Assembly: GCF_022419185.1 (NCBI RefSeq) | Contig: NZ_JAJOZK010000004.1 | Coordinates: 62,001-126,000, forward strand | Reading direction: 5' to 3' | DNA length: 64,000 bases | From: Thermomonas flagellata | GTDB lineage: Bacteria; Pseudomonadota; Gammaproteobacteria; Xanthomonadales; Xanthomonadaceae | Notes under the pieces: model-generated | The model's database searches: none | Told to the model about the DNA's origin: nothing | What the model saw: only the letters and a program-made list of their open reading frames with translations | Shown: positions 39,422 to 47,729 of the stretch, piece after piece | Numbering within the stretch: the first letter of the stretch is position 1 | Layout of the letters: each line of letters starts with the position of its first letter | Position numbers and translations under genes: made by a program

Positions 39422-40524
39422 GCTTCGCGGGCATCCCGGAACTGCTGGACGAGCTGCGCGCCGGACGCATGGTGGTGGTGGTCGACGACGAGGACCGCGA
39501 GAACGAGGGCGACCTGATCATGGCCGCCGAGTTGGTCCGGCCCGCGGACATCAACTTCATGGTGACCCACGCGCGCGGGCTGGTGTGCCTGGCCCTGACC
39601 CGCGAGCGCTGCGCCCAGCTGGACCTCCATCCCATGGTGCGCGACAACACCTCGCCGCACCACACCAACTTCACGGTCAGCATCGAGGCCGCCGAGGGCG
39701 TCACCACCGGCATCAGCGCCTACGACCGCGCGCACACCATCCGCACCGCGGTGCGTCCGGACGCGCGGCCGTCCGACCTGCGCCAGCCCGGCCACATCTT
39801 CCCGCTGATGGCGCAGCCGGGCGGGGTGCTGACCCGCGCCGGGCATACCGAGGCGGCCTCCGACCTCGCGCGGCTGGCGGGCTTCGAGCCGGCCGGGGTG
39901 CTGGTGGAGATCCTCAATCCCGACGGGACGATGGCGCGCCGGCCCGAGCTGGAGGTGTTCGCGCGCGAACACGGGCTGAAGATCGGCTCGATCGAGGACC
40001 TGATCCGCCATCGCCTCGAAACCGAGCACACGGTGGAGCGGATCGACAGCCGCCCGATCGCGACCGACCACGGGCCGTTCACCCTGCACACCTACCGCGA
40101 CCGCCTCAGCCGCGGCCTGCACTTCGCGCTGGCGCGCGGCGCCTGGGACGCGGCCGACCCGGTGCTGGTGCGGGTGCAGGCGCAGAACCCGCTGGCGGAC
40201 GCGCTGCACTGGCGGCGCGCCGACTTCGGCCCGCTGGTAGGCGACGTGCTGGCGATGATCGCCGGCGAAGGGCGCGGGGTGCTGGTGCTGCTCGGCGAGG
40301 CGAGCGACCCCGAGGCGCTGCTGGCGCGCCTGCGCGAGCAGCCGGCGCCGCCGCCGACGAAGGCCGGCGCGCTGGCGCAGTGGCGGCGCACCGGTGCCGG
40401 GTCGCAGATCCTGGCCGACCTCGGCCTGCGCCGGCTGCGGGTGCTGGGCACCCCGCGCCGCCAGGTCGGGCTGGCCGGCTACGGCCTGGAGGTGGTGGAG
40501 TACCTGCCGCTGCCGGCGCGCTAA
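39418..40524 (+). CDS. ribB: 3,4-Dihydroxy-2-butanone 4-phosphate synthase with degenerate GTP cyclohydrolase II domain (RibBX-like)
   Basis: 368 residues. The N-terminal ~200 residues are a complete RibB domain (DDEDRENEGDLIMAAE; THARGLVCLAL; HTEAASDLARLAG) that makes the 4-carbon unit from ribulose 5-phosphate. The C-terminal ~165 residues have the GTP cyclohydrolase II fold but not its zinc site: RibA has ECLTGDAL…RCDCG, whereas here the region (residues ~251-271) reads VRVQAQNPLADALHWRRADFG, with no Cys. The cyclohydrolase activity is therefore almost surely absent, as in the RibBX group described in Shewanella and relatives. A separate RibA is expected elsewhere. Overlaps ribE by 4 bp. 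Confidence 0.92.
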   Translation: MSFAGIPELLDELRAGRMVVVVDDEDRENEGDLIMAAELVRPADINFMVTHARGLVCLALTRERCAQLDLHPMVRDNTSPHHTNFTVSIEAAEGVTTGISAYDRAHTIRTAVRPDARPSDLRQPGHIFPLMAQPGGVLTRAGHTEAASDLARLAGFEPAGVLVEILNPDGTMARRPELEVFAREHGLKIGSIEDLIRHRLETEHTVERIDSRPIATDHGPFTLHTYRDRLSRGLHFALARGAWDAADPVLVRVQAQNPLADALHWRRADFGPLVGDVLAMIAGEGRGVLVLLGEASDPEALLARLREQPAPPPTKAGALAQWRRTGAGSQILADLGLRRLRVLGTPRRQVGLAGYGLEVVEYLPLPAR

Positions 40525-40554
40525 ACTGCAGGCCCTCCGCCGCATCCGACCGCC

Positions 40555-41031
40555 ATGCCGCATCTCGAAGGCGACCTGCGCGCCGCCGCGCACGCCCGCT
40601 TCGCCATCCTCGCCAGCCGCTGGAACCCGCGCATCGTGGACGCGCTGGTGGCGTCCGCGCGCGCGGCCCTGCTCGCCAACGGGGTGCCGGAGGCGCAGGT
40701 GGACGTGGTGCGCGTGCCGGGCGCGTGGGAGCTGCCGCAGGCGGCGCGCGAGCTGGCCCTGCGTGGCCGCTATGCGGCGATCGTCGCGCTCGGCTGCGTG
40801 GTGCGCGGCGACACCCGCCACTACGAGCAGATCGCCGATGGCGCCGCCCAGGGGCTGCTGCGGGTCGCGCTCGACACCGGGGTACCGGTGGCCAACGGCG
40901 TGCTCGCGGTGGAACGCTTCGAGGACGCCGCGGCCCGCGCCGGCGGCAGCCACGGCAACAAGGGCGAGGAGGCCGCGCTGGTCGCGATCGAGATGGCCGA
41001 CCTGCGCCGCAAGCTGCAGGAGCTGGCATGA
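40555..41031 (+). CDS. ribH: 6,7-Dimethyl-8-ribityllumazine synthase
   Basis: Condenses the RibB and RibD products to lumazine, the RibE substrate. 158 residues, typical. Active-site segments [57 protein letters not shown] and [14 protein letters not shown] (RibH forms a large capsid-like or pentameric assembly). 30 bp after ribB; overlaps nusB by 4 bp. Confidence 0.96.
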   Translation: MPHLEGDLRAAAHARFAILASRWNPRIVDALVASARAALLANGVPEAQVDVVRVPGAWELPQAARELALRGRYAAIVALGCVVRGDTRHYEQIADGAAQGLLRVALDTGVPVANGVLAVERFEDAAARAGGSHGNKGEEAALVAIEMADLRRKLQELA

Positions 41032-41483
41032 GCACGCATCGCCGCCGACCCGATGGCATCGACCCGGTGCTGCGCGCGCGCGCGCGCCGGCGCGCGCTGC
41101 AGGCGATCTACGCCTGGCAGGCCAACCCGCAGGACGAACGCGCGCTGCTGGCGCAGTTCGCGCACGAGCAGGCGCGCGAGGCGGCCGATCTCGAATATTT
41201 CGAGGACCTGGTGCGCGGCGTGCTGCGCCACCTGGCGCAGGTCGACCAGGCGCTGGCCCCGCACCTGGACCGCAGTATCGCCGAGGTCGACCCGGTCGAG
41301 CGCGCGGCCCTGCGGATCGCCGCCTACGAGTTGCTGCACCGGCCGGACGTGCCGTACCGGGTGGTGATCAACGAGGCCATCGATTCCACCAAGCGCTTCG
41401 GCTCCGAGCACGGCCACACTTACGTCAACGGCGTGCTGGACCAGGCGGCCGCGCTCCTGCGCGGCGTGGAAGCGAAGAAATGA
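41028..41483 (+). CDS. nusB: Transcription antitermination factor NusB
   Basis: 151 residues, all-helical. Binds boxA of rRNA operons with NusE. The typical [14 protein letters not shown] start, [13 protein letters not shown] and the C-terminal [24 protein letters not shown] block are all present. It follows ribH (4-bp overlap), the conserved rib-nus arrangement, and precedes thiL. Confidence 0.95.
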   Translation: MSTHRRRPDGIDPVLRARARRRALQAIYAWQANPQDERALLAQFAHEQAREAADLEYFEDLVRGVLRHLAQVDQALAPHLDRSIAEVDPVERAALRIAAYELLHRPDVPYRVVINEAIDSTKRFGSEHGHTYVNGVLDQAAALLRGVEAKK

Positions 41484-41514
41484 TCCGTCCCGCGCGGGCC
41501 GTGACGCACGCCGC

Positions 41515-42462
41515 ATGTCCGAACGCGAATTCGACCTGATCGCGCGCATCCGCCGGCGCGTGGCGGCGCGTGCCGACGTGGTGCTGGGGATCGGCGATGA
41601 CTGCGCGCTGCTGGCGCCGCCGCCGGGCATGCTGCTGGCGGTCACCACCGACACCCTCAACGCCGGGGTGCATTTCCCGGCCGACACCGCGCCTACCGAC
41701 CTTGGCTGGAAGGCGCTGGCGGTCAATCTGTCCGATCTTGCCGCGATGGGCGCGCAGCCGGCCTGGTGCACCTTGGCGCTGAGCCTGCCGCAGGCCGACG
41801 CGGCGTGGCTGGACGCGTTCTGCGACGGGTTCCTGGCGCTGGCGCAGGACTACGGCATGACGCTGGTCGGCGGCGACACCACCCGCGGCCCGCTGGCGAT
41901 CACGGTCACCGCGCATGGCTGCGTGCCGGCGGGCGCGGCCCTGCGCCGGGATGGGGCGGGCGTCGGCGACGAGGTGTGGGTCAGCGGCACCCTGGGCGAT
42001 GCCGCCGCTGCATTGGCGCAATGGCGGGCGGGACATGCGATGGCGCCGGCGCTGCGCGCGCGGCTGGACCGCCCCATGCCGCGGGTGGCGCTGGGGCTGG
42101 CGCTGCGCGGGGTGGCCAGTAGCTGCATCGACATCAGCGACGGCCTGCTGGCGGATCTGGCGCATGTCTGCCGCGCCAGCGGCGTCGGTGCCGAGATCGC
42201 GGCCGACGCCCTGCCGGCCAGCCCCGCGCTGCAGGCCGCGTTCGCCGGCGACCGCCGCCGCGTGCTGCAGGCCACCGGCGGCGACGATTACGAGCTGTGC
42301 TTCACCGCCCCGGCCGCGCAGCGCGAGGCCGTGCAGGCGCTGGGCGCGCGGCTGGGGCTGCCGCTGGCGCGGATCGGCCGGATCGTCGCCGGCAGCGAAG
42401 TGCGTTGCACCGGCCTGGACGGCTTCGGCCCGCTGGCGCCGGGTTACCAGCATTTCGCATAG
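41515..42462 (+). CDS. thiL: Thiamine-monophosphate kinase
   Basis: ATP-dependent phosphorylation of thiamine monophosphate to thiamine diphosphate. 315 residues of the PurM/ThiL fold. Motifs: VVLGIGDDCALLAPPPG (Mg/ATP site near residue 22), DTLNAGVHF, GWKALAVNLSDLAAMGA, LVGGDTTRGPLAIT and CIDISDGLLADLAHV. The start MSEREFDLIARI is standard. 31 bp from nusB, so likely last gene of the rib operon. The DNA becomes less GC-rich right after its stop. Confidence 0.95.
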   Translation: MSEREFDLIARIRRRVAARADVVLGIGDDCALLAPPPGMLLAVTTDTLNAGVHFPADTAPTDLGWKALAVNLSDLAAMGAQPAWCTLALSLPQADAAWLDAFCDGFLALAQDYGMTLVGGDTTRGPLAITVTAHGCVPAGAALRRDGAGVGDEVWVSGTLGDAAAALAQWRAGHAMAPALRARLDRPMPRVALGLALRGVASSCIDISDGLLADLAHVCRASGVGAEIAADALPASPALQAAFAGDRRRVLQATGGDDYELCFTAPAAQREAVQALGARLGLPLARIGRIVAGSEVRCTGLDGFGPLAPGYQHFA

Positions 42463-42721
42463 GGCGATTCGGGAATTCCCTGTTGCTGCTCGGCCGGTCG
42501 CGGGCGAACGGTGCGCGCGCCCGCTCGCGGCGCGTCACCCGCCGTTACCGCTTGCGCATGGCCTGTACGCCCAAGGCCAGCATGGGGCGGGCCGCGAGCG
42601 CTTGCGAAAACCAAATGCGCAGATGATCCGCCAGCAACGTCGTTGAAAAGACACCTCGCCAAAAATAGCATCCGCTAGACCGCTTGAGCGGCAGGTTCGA
42701 CCGGGCTTGAATGGGGGCGTC
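42463..42721. other. Less GC-rich non-coding stretch after thiL
   Basis: 259 bp with no supported gene. Visibly lower GC than flanking genes, with AT-rich segments around 42610-42670. A small palindrome CCGCT-TG-AGCGG is at 42680-42691 next to TAGACC, so this part may be the promoter of the Cys-rich gene at 42722. No intact mobile element was recognised. Confidence 0.4.
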
Positions 42722-43369
42722 ATGAACATCCGCGGACGGGGGATGGCCGTCGTGGCAGGTGGGCTGCTGGCCTTGCTCGGCATTGCTGCCGCCCATGCGG
42801 GCAACCGCGAAAGCCCGAATGTTTACAGGCTCGACATCGCCGTCGAGAAGGGTGGGGCGAGGGTTGCAACCCCCAAATTCACGGTGGCCTTCGGTTCGCC
42901 GGCGGTCGTGGTCATTGCAGATGCGAAGAAGAACAGCGGCGCCTATCGCATCCAGGCAACCGCTGCTCCCGGCGGGAAGGGCCCCGCAGGAAAGGGCACG
43001 GTGCGCATCGATATGGTTGTCATGGAGCAGATCTCGGGGGCATGGGTGATCCTGGGCGAGCCGTCGCTCGTCGCGTACGAGGGCCAGCCTGCTTCCATGG
43101 AGTTGTCGGGCCCTGGCGGCGGTTTCAGGGTCAGCGCCACGGCAACGCCAGAGTTCGACCGAGAAGCGACGAGCGTCAAAACCGGAGCTTGCCAGGCCTT
43201 GACGGTTCCGGTGGCGACAAATGCGCCGCTCCCGATCGTCGGCATTCGCCAAGGTTCCAATTGCTGCACGACTGGATGCGCCGATGGTTCTGGCCTGACC
43301 ATGACCTGTTGCGGCGCCATGGAATGCTGCGCATGCGGCTCGTGTTGCAGGCCGCCCGCTAGCGGTTGA
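42722..43369 (+). CDS. Secreted protein with Cys-rich C-terminus, unknown function
   Basis: 215 residues. Signal peptide MNIRGRGMAVVAGGLLALLGIAAAHA, then a ~130-residue beta-rich domain (YRLDIAVEKGG, KFTVAFGSPAVVVIADAKKNSGAYRIQATAAP, GTVRIDMVVMEQISGAWVILGEPSLV). The last 36 residues hold ten Cys in CC or CxxC-like pairs (GSNCCTTGCADG … TCCGAMECCACGSCC), suggesting a disulfide-knotted or metal-binding tail. Base composition differs from the flanks, suggesting recent acquisition. ATG 42722 is preceded by GGGGG. I do not recognise a family. Confidence 0.6.
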   Translation: MNIRGRGMAVVAGGLLALLGIAAAHAGNRESPNVYRLDIAVEKGGARVATPKFTVAFGSPAVVVIADAKKNSGAYRIQATAAPGGKGPAGKGTVRIDMVVMEQISGAWVILGEPSLVAYEGQPASMELSGPGGGFRVSATATPEFDREATSVKTGACQALTVPVATNAPLPIVGIRQGSNCCTTGCADGSGLTMTCCGAMECCACGSCCRPPASG

Positions 43370-43599
43370 TGACCTTGCGTGTCTGCAAAATAACGGCCAG
43401 CGGATGCAGGCCGTTGTTCGCGGCTCGTCATAGGCGGCGGGGAGTGGGCGCGTGCGGGCGCCGTCGCGCGCAGTGCGGCGGGGTGGCTGGCTCGGATGGA
43501 AGGTGCGATCCGGGTCGAAACGCGCTTCGCTGCGCGCAAGGGTTTCCGGATCGCCGAGTGGCAGGCGCGCGCCGGATGCGGCGGCGAGCGGGGGGCGGG
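43370..43599. other. Gap between Cys-rich gene and yraN
   Basis: 230 bp with no supported gene. AACGGCC (43392-43398) and GGCCGTT (43409-43415) form a perfect 7-bp stem, a possible terminator for the Cys-rich gene, with only weak T content after it. The rest returns to high GC and has no obvious structure. Confidence 0.4.
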
Positions 43600-43968
43600 T
43601 CACCCCTCGTCGGCGTCGAACGCGGCGCGCTGCCAGTCGAACCGCGGGGCGTGCGGGTTGCCGCTGGCCAACACCACGTCGAACCGGCATGGGCGCATGG
43701 CCAGCGCCGGGTGCGCGCCGAGCCAGGCCGCGGCCGCCTGCACCAGGCGCCGGCGCTTGCCGGCATCCACCGACGCCGCGCCGCCACCGAAGCCGCGCCC
43801 GGCGCGGTAGCGCACCTCCACGAACACCAGGCTGCCGGCGTCCTCCATCACCAGATCCAGCTCGCCGCCGCGGCTGTGGGCATTGCGTGCGAGCAGGCGC
43901 AGGCCCTGCTGCTGCAGCCAGGCGAGGGCGGCGGCTTCGACCGCGGCGCCGCGCGCCCGCGCGGTCAT
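43600..43968 (-). CDS. yraN: YraN-family (UPF0102) nuclease-like protein
   Basis: 122 residues. [21 protein letters not shown] near residue 34-54 contains the restriction-endonuclease-like Asp/Glu-x-Arg core of the UPF0102 family. [21 protein letters not shown] precedes it. Function unsettled; a link to recombination/DNA repair is only by fold. Overlaps lpoA by 4 bp (ATGA), the conserved lpoA-yraN arrangement. Confidence 0.92.
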   Translation of the reverse strand: MTARARGAAVEAAALAWLQQQGLRLLARNAHSRGGELDLVMEDAGSLVFVEVRYRAGRGFGGGAASVDAGKRRRLVQAAAAWLGAHPALAMRPCRFDVVLASGNPHAPRFDWQRAAFDADEG

Positions 43969-45311
43969 GGCGTGCGTTCGTCCAGCGGCAGCGCGCGGCC
44001 GCCCTGGAAGCGGCTCCAGCTCGGCTGCCGCACCACGTAGCCGAAGCCGTCGAGGCCGAGCCGCCCGGTCAGGCCCTGCACCCGTGCATTCGGGTCCAGC
44101 GCCAGGTGCTCGAGGTAGGCGGTCAAGAGCCAGGCGTCGTAGCCGAAGGCGAACAGGCGCGCCGCCGGGCCGCGCGCGCTGGCCACCCGCGCCGCGGCGT
44201 CCTCCGGGGTCGGACGCCCGGGCAGGCGGCGCACGCTCCAGGTCTCGGTCGGGAACACGAGGCCGTCCAGCGCGGCGTCCTCGGCCGGCTTGCCGGTGCC
44301 CAGCGCGACCTGCGACGTGGCGACCCGCGGGATGCCGGCCAGCCCGGCCCGCGCCAGCCGCGGCGCCAGCTCGCGCGCCTGTGCCGCCTTCAGGGCCAGG
44401 AACACCGCGTCCGGCGCCGGGGTCTGCGGCGCCAACGCCAGTCCCGGCCGGTAGGCCAGCGGCCCCAGTACCTGCGCCCCGCGCGCCTGCAGCCGCTCCT
44501 GCAGCGCGCGCGCGGCGCGCTGCTGCACGTCCTCGCTACCGGCGACCACCAGCACCCGGCGCGCGCCGCGCTCGAGCAGGAATTCGGCGGCGGCCACGCC
44601 TTCGTCCTCGGGCGACAGCGAGAAGCTGGCATCGCCGGCCGGCGGCAGGTGCTCGCCGCGGTTGAGCGCCAGCACCGGCAGCGGCGGCTCGCGGCCGCCG
44701 AACACCGCATCCACCTCCTCGCGGGCGAGCGGGCCGACCACGAGATCGGCGCCGTCGGCGACCGCACGCGCCAGCGCCGCGCCGGCGCCGCCGGCCTTCG
44801 CGGTGTCGTAGAAGCGCAGCTGCGGCCGGCGCCGGGTCTCGTCGTAGTAGCCGGCCAGATAGCCGTCGCGCACCGCCGCGGCCACCGCCGCCTGCGGCCC
44901 GGACAGCGGCAGCAGCAGCGCGACCTCGGTCGGCGGGCGGTAGCCGTCGCGCTCGGCCGGCGGCCAGTCGGCGCTGTCGAGCTTCCACTGGCTGCGGTCG
45001 AATGGGCGCGGCAGCGGCAGGCCGCGGTTGAGCAGGGCACGCCCGGCGAAGGCATACAGCGGATCCCCGGCCGGCAGCGCGGCGGCCTCGCGCGCCAGGG
45101 TGGCGTCGTCCAGCTGCGCCAGCAGCGCCTCGATGCGGCCGGCGGCGGCGCGCCGCGCGGGGCCGTGCAGGGCCTGCTGCTCGCGCGCCAGCGCCCGCGC
45201 CTCGCCGATCAGCGGATGCTCGCGCACCACCGGTGCCGGCTGCACGCGCGGGCCGGCGCAGCCGGCCAGGAGCGCCGCCAGCAGCAGGAACAGGAGAGGA
45301 CGCAGGGTCAC
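43965..45311 (-). CDS. lpoA: Penicillin-binding protein activator LpoA
   Basis: 448 residues. Lipoprotein signal [18 protein letters not shown] (Cys18). Outer-membrane lipoprotein that activates PBP1A transpeptidase. The C-terminal ~310 residues are the LpoA/type-1 periplasmic-binding-like fold: [44 protein letters not shown] and the late [19 protein letters not shown]. The N-terminal TPR half found in E. coli (678 residues) is mostly missing: only ~90 residues precede the fold. Followed by yraN; divergent from rsmI. Confidence 0.9.
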   Translation of the reverse strand: MTLRPLLFLLLAALLAGCAGPRVQPAPVVREHPLIGEARALAREQQALHGPARRAAAGRIEALLAQLDDATLAREAAALPAGDPLYAFAGRALLNRGLPLPRPFDRSQWKLDSADWPPAERDGYRPPTEVALLLPLSGPQAAVAAAVRDGYLAGYYDETRRRPQLRFYDTAKAGGAGAALARAVADGADLVVGPLAREEVDAVFGGREPPLPVLALNRGEHLPPAGDASFSLSPEDEGVAAAEFLLERGARRVLVVAGSEDVQQRAARALQERLQARGAQVLGPLAYRPGLALAPQTPAPDAVFLALKAAQARELAPRLARAGLAGIPRVATSQVALGTGKPAEDAALDGLVFPTETWSVRRLPGRPTPEDAAARVASARGPAARLFAFGYDAWLLTAYLEHLALDPNARVQGLTGRLGLDGFGYVVRQPSWSRFQGGRALPLDERTP

Positions 45312-45373
45312 GGGCGGGTGCTCGGTCGGGAACCGGCTAGGATTCTACCCATGCAGGCAACACGGGACGGCGG

Positions 45374-46201
45374 GTGATGGCGCAAGCGGCGGGATGCCTG
45401 TACGTGGTGGCCACCCCGATCGGCAACCTCGGCGACTTCTCGCCGCGTGCGCAGCAGGTGCTGCGCGAGGTGGCGGCGATCTGCGCCGAGGACACCCGCC
45501 GCACCGGCCAGCTGCTGGCGCAGTTCGGCATCGCCACCCCGCTGCTGGCGCTACACGAGCACAACGAGGAGGCGGTCGCGCAGCGGATCGTGGCGCGCCT
45601 GCTCGGCGGCGAGTCGCTGGCGCTGGTCAGCGATGCCGGCACCCCGCTGGTGTCCGATCCCGGCTTCCGGCTGGTGCGCGCGGCGCGCGCGGCGGGGGTG
45701 AAGGTCAGCCCGGTGCCGGGTGCCAGCGCGCTCATCGCCGCGCTCAGCGTGGCCGGGCTGCCCAGCGACCGTTTCGCGTTCGAGGGCTTCCTGCCGGCCA
45801 AGGCGGCGGCCCGGCGCGAACGCCTGCAGGCGCTGGCCGGCGAGGCGCGCACGCTGATCTTCTACGAATCCTCGCACCGCATCGTCGAGACCCTGGCCGA
45901 TATGGCGGCGATCTTCGGCGATGCGCGCCCCGCGGTGCTGGCGCGCGAGCTGACCAAGCTGTTCGAGACCGTGCGGGACGGCAGCCTGTCCGGCCTTTTG
46001 GCGCAGCTCGAGGCCGATCCCGACCAGCGCAAGGGCGAGTTCGTGCTGCTGGTGCAGGGCGCCGCCGAGGACGGTGACGCCAAGGTGGCCGAAGGCCTGC
46101 GCCTGTACGCCCGGTTGAAGGAACACCTGCCGCCGTCCACCGCGGCCAAGCTCGCCGCGGAGCTGTCCGGCGCGCCGCGCAAGGCGCTGTACGGCGGCTG
46201 A
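45374..46201 (+). CDS. rsmI: 16S rRNA (cytidine 1402-2'-O)-methyltransferase
   Basis: 275 residues of the tetrapyrrole-methylase-like fold. LYVVATPIGNLGDFSPRAQQVL start, AEDTRRTGQLL, then LVSDAGTPLVSDPGFRLV and VPGASALIAALSVAGLPSDRFAFEGFLP, which are RsmI signatures. Conserved position opposite lpoA-yraN. ATG 45374 chosen; the 62-bp divergent gap holds a TAGGAT hexamer around 45339 that may be the -10. Confidence 0.95.
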   Translation: MMAQAAGCLYVVATPIGNLGDFSPRAQQVLREVAAICAEDTRRTGQLLAQFGIATPLLALHEHNEEAVAQRIVARLLGGESLALVSDAGTPLVSDPGFRLVRAARAAGVKVSPVPGASALIAALSVAGLPSDRFAFEGFLPAKAAARRERLQALAGEARTLIFYESSHRIVETLADMAAIFGDARPAVLARELTKLFETVRDGSLSGLLAQLEADPDQRKGEFVLLVQGAAEDGDAKVAEGLRLYARLKEHLPPSTAAKLAAELSGAPRKALYGG

Positions 46202-46236
46202 GGCGCACGCCGCCGGCGCGTGCGACAATCCGCCCC

Positions 46237-46691
46237 GGCGGAGCCGGCCAGGCAGTCGCGTCATCCGAGAGGATGCCGAGGAAAGTCCGGGCTCCACAGG
46301 GCACGGTGCCAGGTAACGCCTGGGCGGCGCGAGCCGACGGAAAGTGCAACAGAAAGATACCGCCGATGGCCCTGCCACCCCTTTGCCGCCATGGACCCAT
46401 GCGGTCCGCAGTCGGACTGGGCGGCGCAGCCGACCCAGTCCCCTGCACAGGCGGCAAAGGGGTGGCAGGGCACAGGCAAGGGTGAAATGGTGCGGTAAGA
46501 GCGCACCGCGAGTCGGGTAACCGACCGGCACGGCAAACCCCACCGGGAGCAAGGCCAAATAGGGATCCGATGGCGTGGCCCGCGCCGGATCCGGGTAGGC
46601 TGCTGGAGCGCGGCGGTGACGCCGCGCCGAGAGGAATGACTGCCGCGGCGCGCAAGTGCCGACAGAACCCGGCTTATCGGCCGGCTCCGCC
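46237..46691 (+). ncRNA. rnpB: RNase P RNA, class A, with enlarged P12 region
   Basis: Catalytic RNA that matures tRNA 5' ends. The P1 helix is 13 bp and perfect (46237-46249 with 46679-46691). Conserved cores seen: GAGGAAAGTCCGGGCTCCACAG after P2/P3, GAGCAAGGCCAAATAGG before the P7-P10 return, and ACAGAACCCGGCTTATCGG at the 3' end. In the P12 region a 21-bp perfect stem (46370-46390 / 46450-46470) carries two inner hairpins (GGACC/GGTCC; GACTGGG/CCCAGTC), so the RNA is ~455 nt, longer than in E. coli. A GACAAT hexamer (46224-46229) is a possible -10. Confidence 0.95.
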
Positions 46692-47066
46692 ACTTCTTCG
46701 AAGGACGCGCGCGCTCGCCTGGGGCGCGTCCACCGGGCCGCCGCGCCGATCCCCTGCGCGCAAGCGCCGCATGCGGCCGATCGCGATGCGGGGCCCCCGC
46801 CTGCCGGGCCGGCGGCAGGGCGGGCGGGTCCGCCGCAGGCCGTCGATGCCGCACCTTGGTTGCCCGGTCACGCGCGCCCGCCCCAGGCGCGGCGGCGAGC
46901 GCGGGGCATCCCATGCAGGCGGGTGCGCCCGCTGCCGTTGGCCAACCCGCGCCGCCGGAGTGCGGGCATCACGCCCGGTGGGCGCGATCCCGCGGGGGCG
47001 GCAGGCGATTGCGGCGGCGGGCAGGGGCCGCGCGGGTGGCGCTGCGGCGGCCGATTTTCGACCCCA
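46692..47066. other. GC-rich gap between rnpB and dcw regulatory region
   Basis: 375 bp with no supported gene. There is an 8-bp stem GGACGCGC/GCGCGTCC (46703-46731) after rnpB, without a T-run, so at most a weak terminator. Otherwise only GC-rich sequence with no RNA, repeat or start of note. Confidence 0.35.
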
Positions 47067-47083
47067 GTCTCAAAATTTGAGAC
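47067..47083. promoter_or_regulatory. Perfect palindrome upstream of the dcw promoter
   Basis: GTCTCAAA-A-TTTGAGAC is a perfect 8-bp inverted repeat with a 1-bp centre in an AT-rich island; dimer binding site by its shape. The binding protein is unknown. Confidence 0.55.
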
Positions 47084-47094
47084 AAAACATGGGG

Positions 47095-47104
47095 TTGTGG
47101 ATAA
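47095..47104 (-). promoter_or_regulatory. Perfect DnaA box upstream of mraZ
   Basis: TTGTGGATAA on the plus strand is TTATCCACAA on the minus strand, which contains the full DnaA 9-mer consensus TTATCCACA. It lies 71 bp upstream of the mraZ -35 element. Confidence 0.6.
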
Positions 47105-47174
47105 GCTTTGAACAAGTCTCTGAAGATTGCCGCAAGTCGTTGACGGCAAAGGTGAAAGTTCCTGCAGGAAGTTG

Positions 47175-47203
47175 TTGACAGTCGGGGGTGGCAGGCCTAA
47201 GGT
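47175..47203 (+). promoter_or_regulatory. Sigma-70 promoter for the dcw operon
   Basis: Perfect -35 TTGACA (47175-47180), a 17-bp spacer and -10 TAAGGT (47198-47203). A 12-bp palindrome, TTCCTGCAGGAA (47159-47170), lies just upstream. Start of transcription would be near 47210, within the MraZ-box array. Confidence 0.7.
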
Positions 47204-47236
47204 GGGAGCAAGTGGGAAAACCGGGGAATCCGTGGT
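47202..47236 (+). promoter_or_regulatory. MraZ-box direct repeats
   Basis: GTGGGAGCAA, GTGGGAAAAC, CGGGGAATCC and GTGG follow each other every 10 bp. MraZ binds repeated TGGGA-type motifs with 10-bp spacing upstream of its own gene in E. coli. Three boxes fit (the third has GGGGA) and a fourth is partial. Overlap with the -10 fits autorepression of the operon. Confidence 0.75.
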
Positions 47237-47282
47237 TTTCCTCCCGATCAACTCCGCGCCAGACGGGGACCCAGGCAGGGCC

Positions 47283-47729
47283 ATGTTCCAGGGCGAGACC
47301 GCCATCACCATCGACGACAAGGGCCGGCTGGCGATCCCGACCGCCTACCGCGATCTGGTCGCGCGCGCCTGCGGCAACCGCCTGGTGGTGGCCTACAACC
47401 CCTACGAGGACGGCTGCCTGTGGCTGCTGCAGCTGCCGCATTGGGAGCAACTGCGCGACCAGCTCAATGCGCGCGGCATGCAGTCGGCGCAGGTGCGCAT
47501 GCTGCGCCGCAAGCTGGTGGCCGCGGCGGCGGTGCTGGAGCCGGACGGCAACGGGCGCCTCAGCCTGCCGGCCAGCCTGCGCGCGACCGCCGGGATCGAG
47601 CGGCGCGCGGTGCTGCTGGGCATGGGCGACCGGTTCGAGCTGTGGAGCGAGCAGGCGCACCTGGCGCAGATGCGGCAGACCCTGGGGGATGCCGACCTCG
47701 CCGACGACTTGCGGGATCTGGCGTTGTGA
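47283..47729 (+). CDS. mraZ: Transcriptional regulator MraZ
   Basis: 148 residues, two AbrB-like repeats: [25 protein letters not shown] and, in the second half, [18 protein letters not shown]. Represses or tunes the dcw operon by binding the GTGGGA repeats (47202-47236) upstream. First gene of the cluster. The stop overlaps the GTG start of rsmH. Confidence 0.95.
   Translation: MFQGETAITIDDKGRLAIPTAYRDLVARACGNRLVVAYNPYEDGCLWLLQLPHWEQLRDQLNARGMQSAQVRMLRRKLVAAAAVLEPDGNGRLSLPASLRATAGIERRAVLLGMGDRFELWSEQAHLAQMRQTLGDADLADDLRDLAL

Noticed and set aside
42545-42650. Minus-strand segment that reads like a transposase C-terminus (ADHLRIWFSQAL)
   Set aside because: Short, not matching any transposase family confidently, with no terminal repeats or DDE motif.
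46220-46498. ORFs inside the RNase P RNA
   Set aside because: The RNA core and P1 helix are clear; ORFs have no ribosome-binding site or homology.
46703-46731. Intrinsic terminator after rnpB
   Set aside because: GC-only stem with no T-run.
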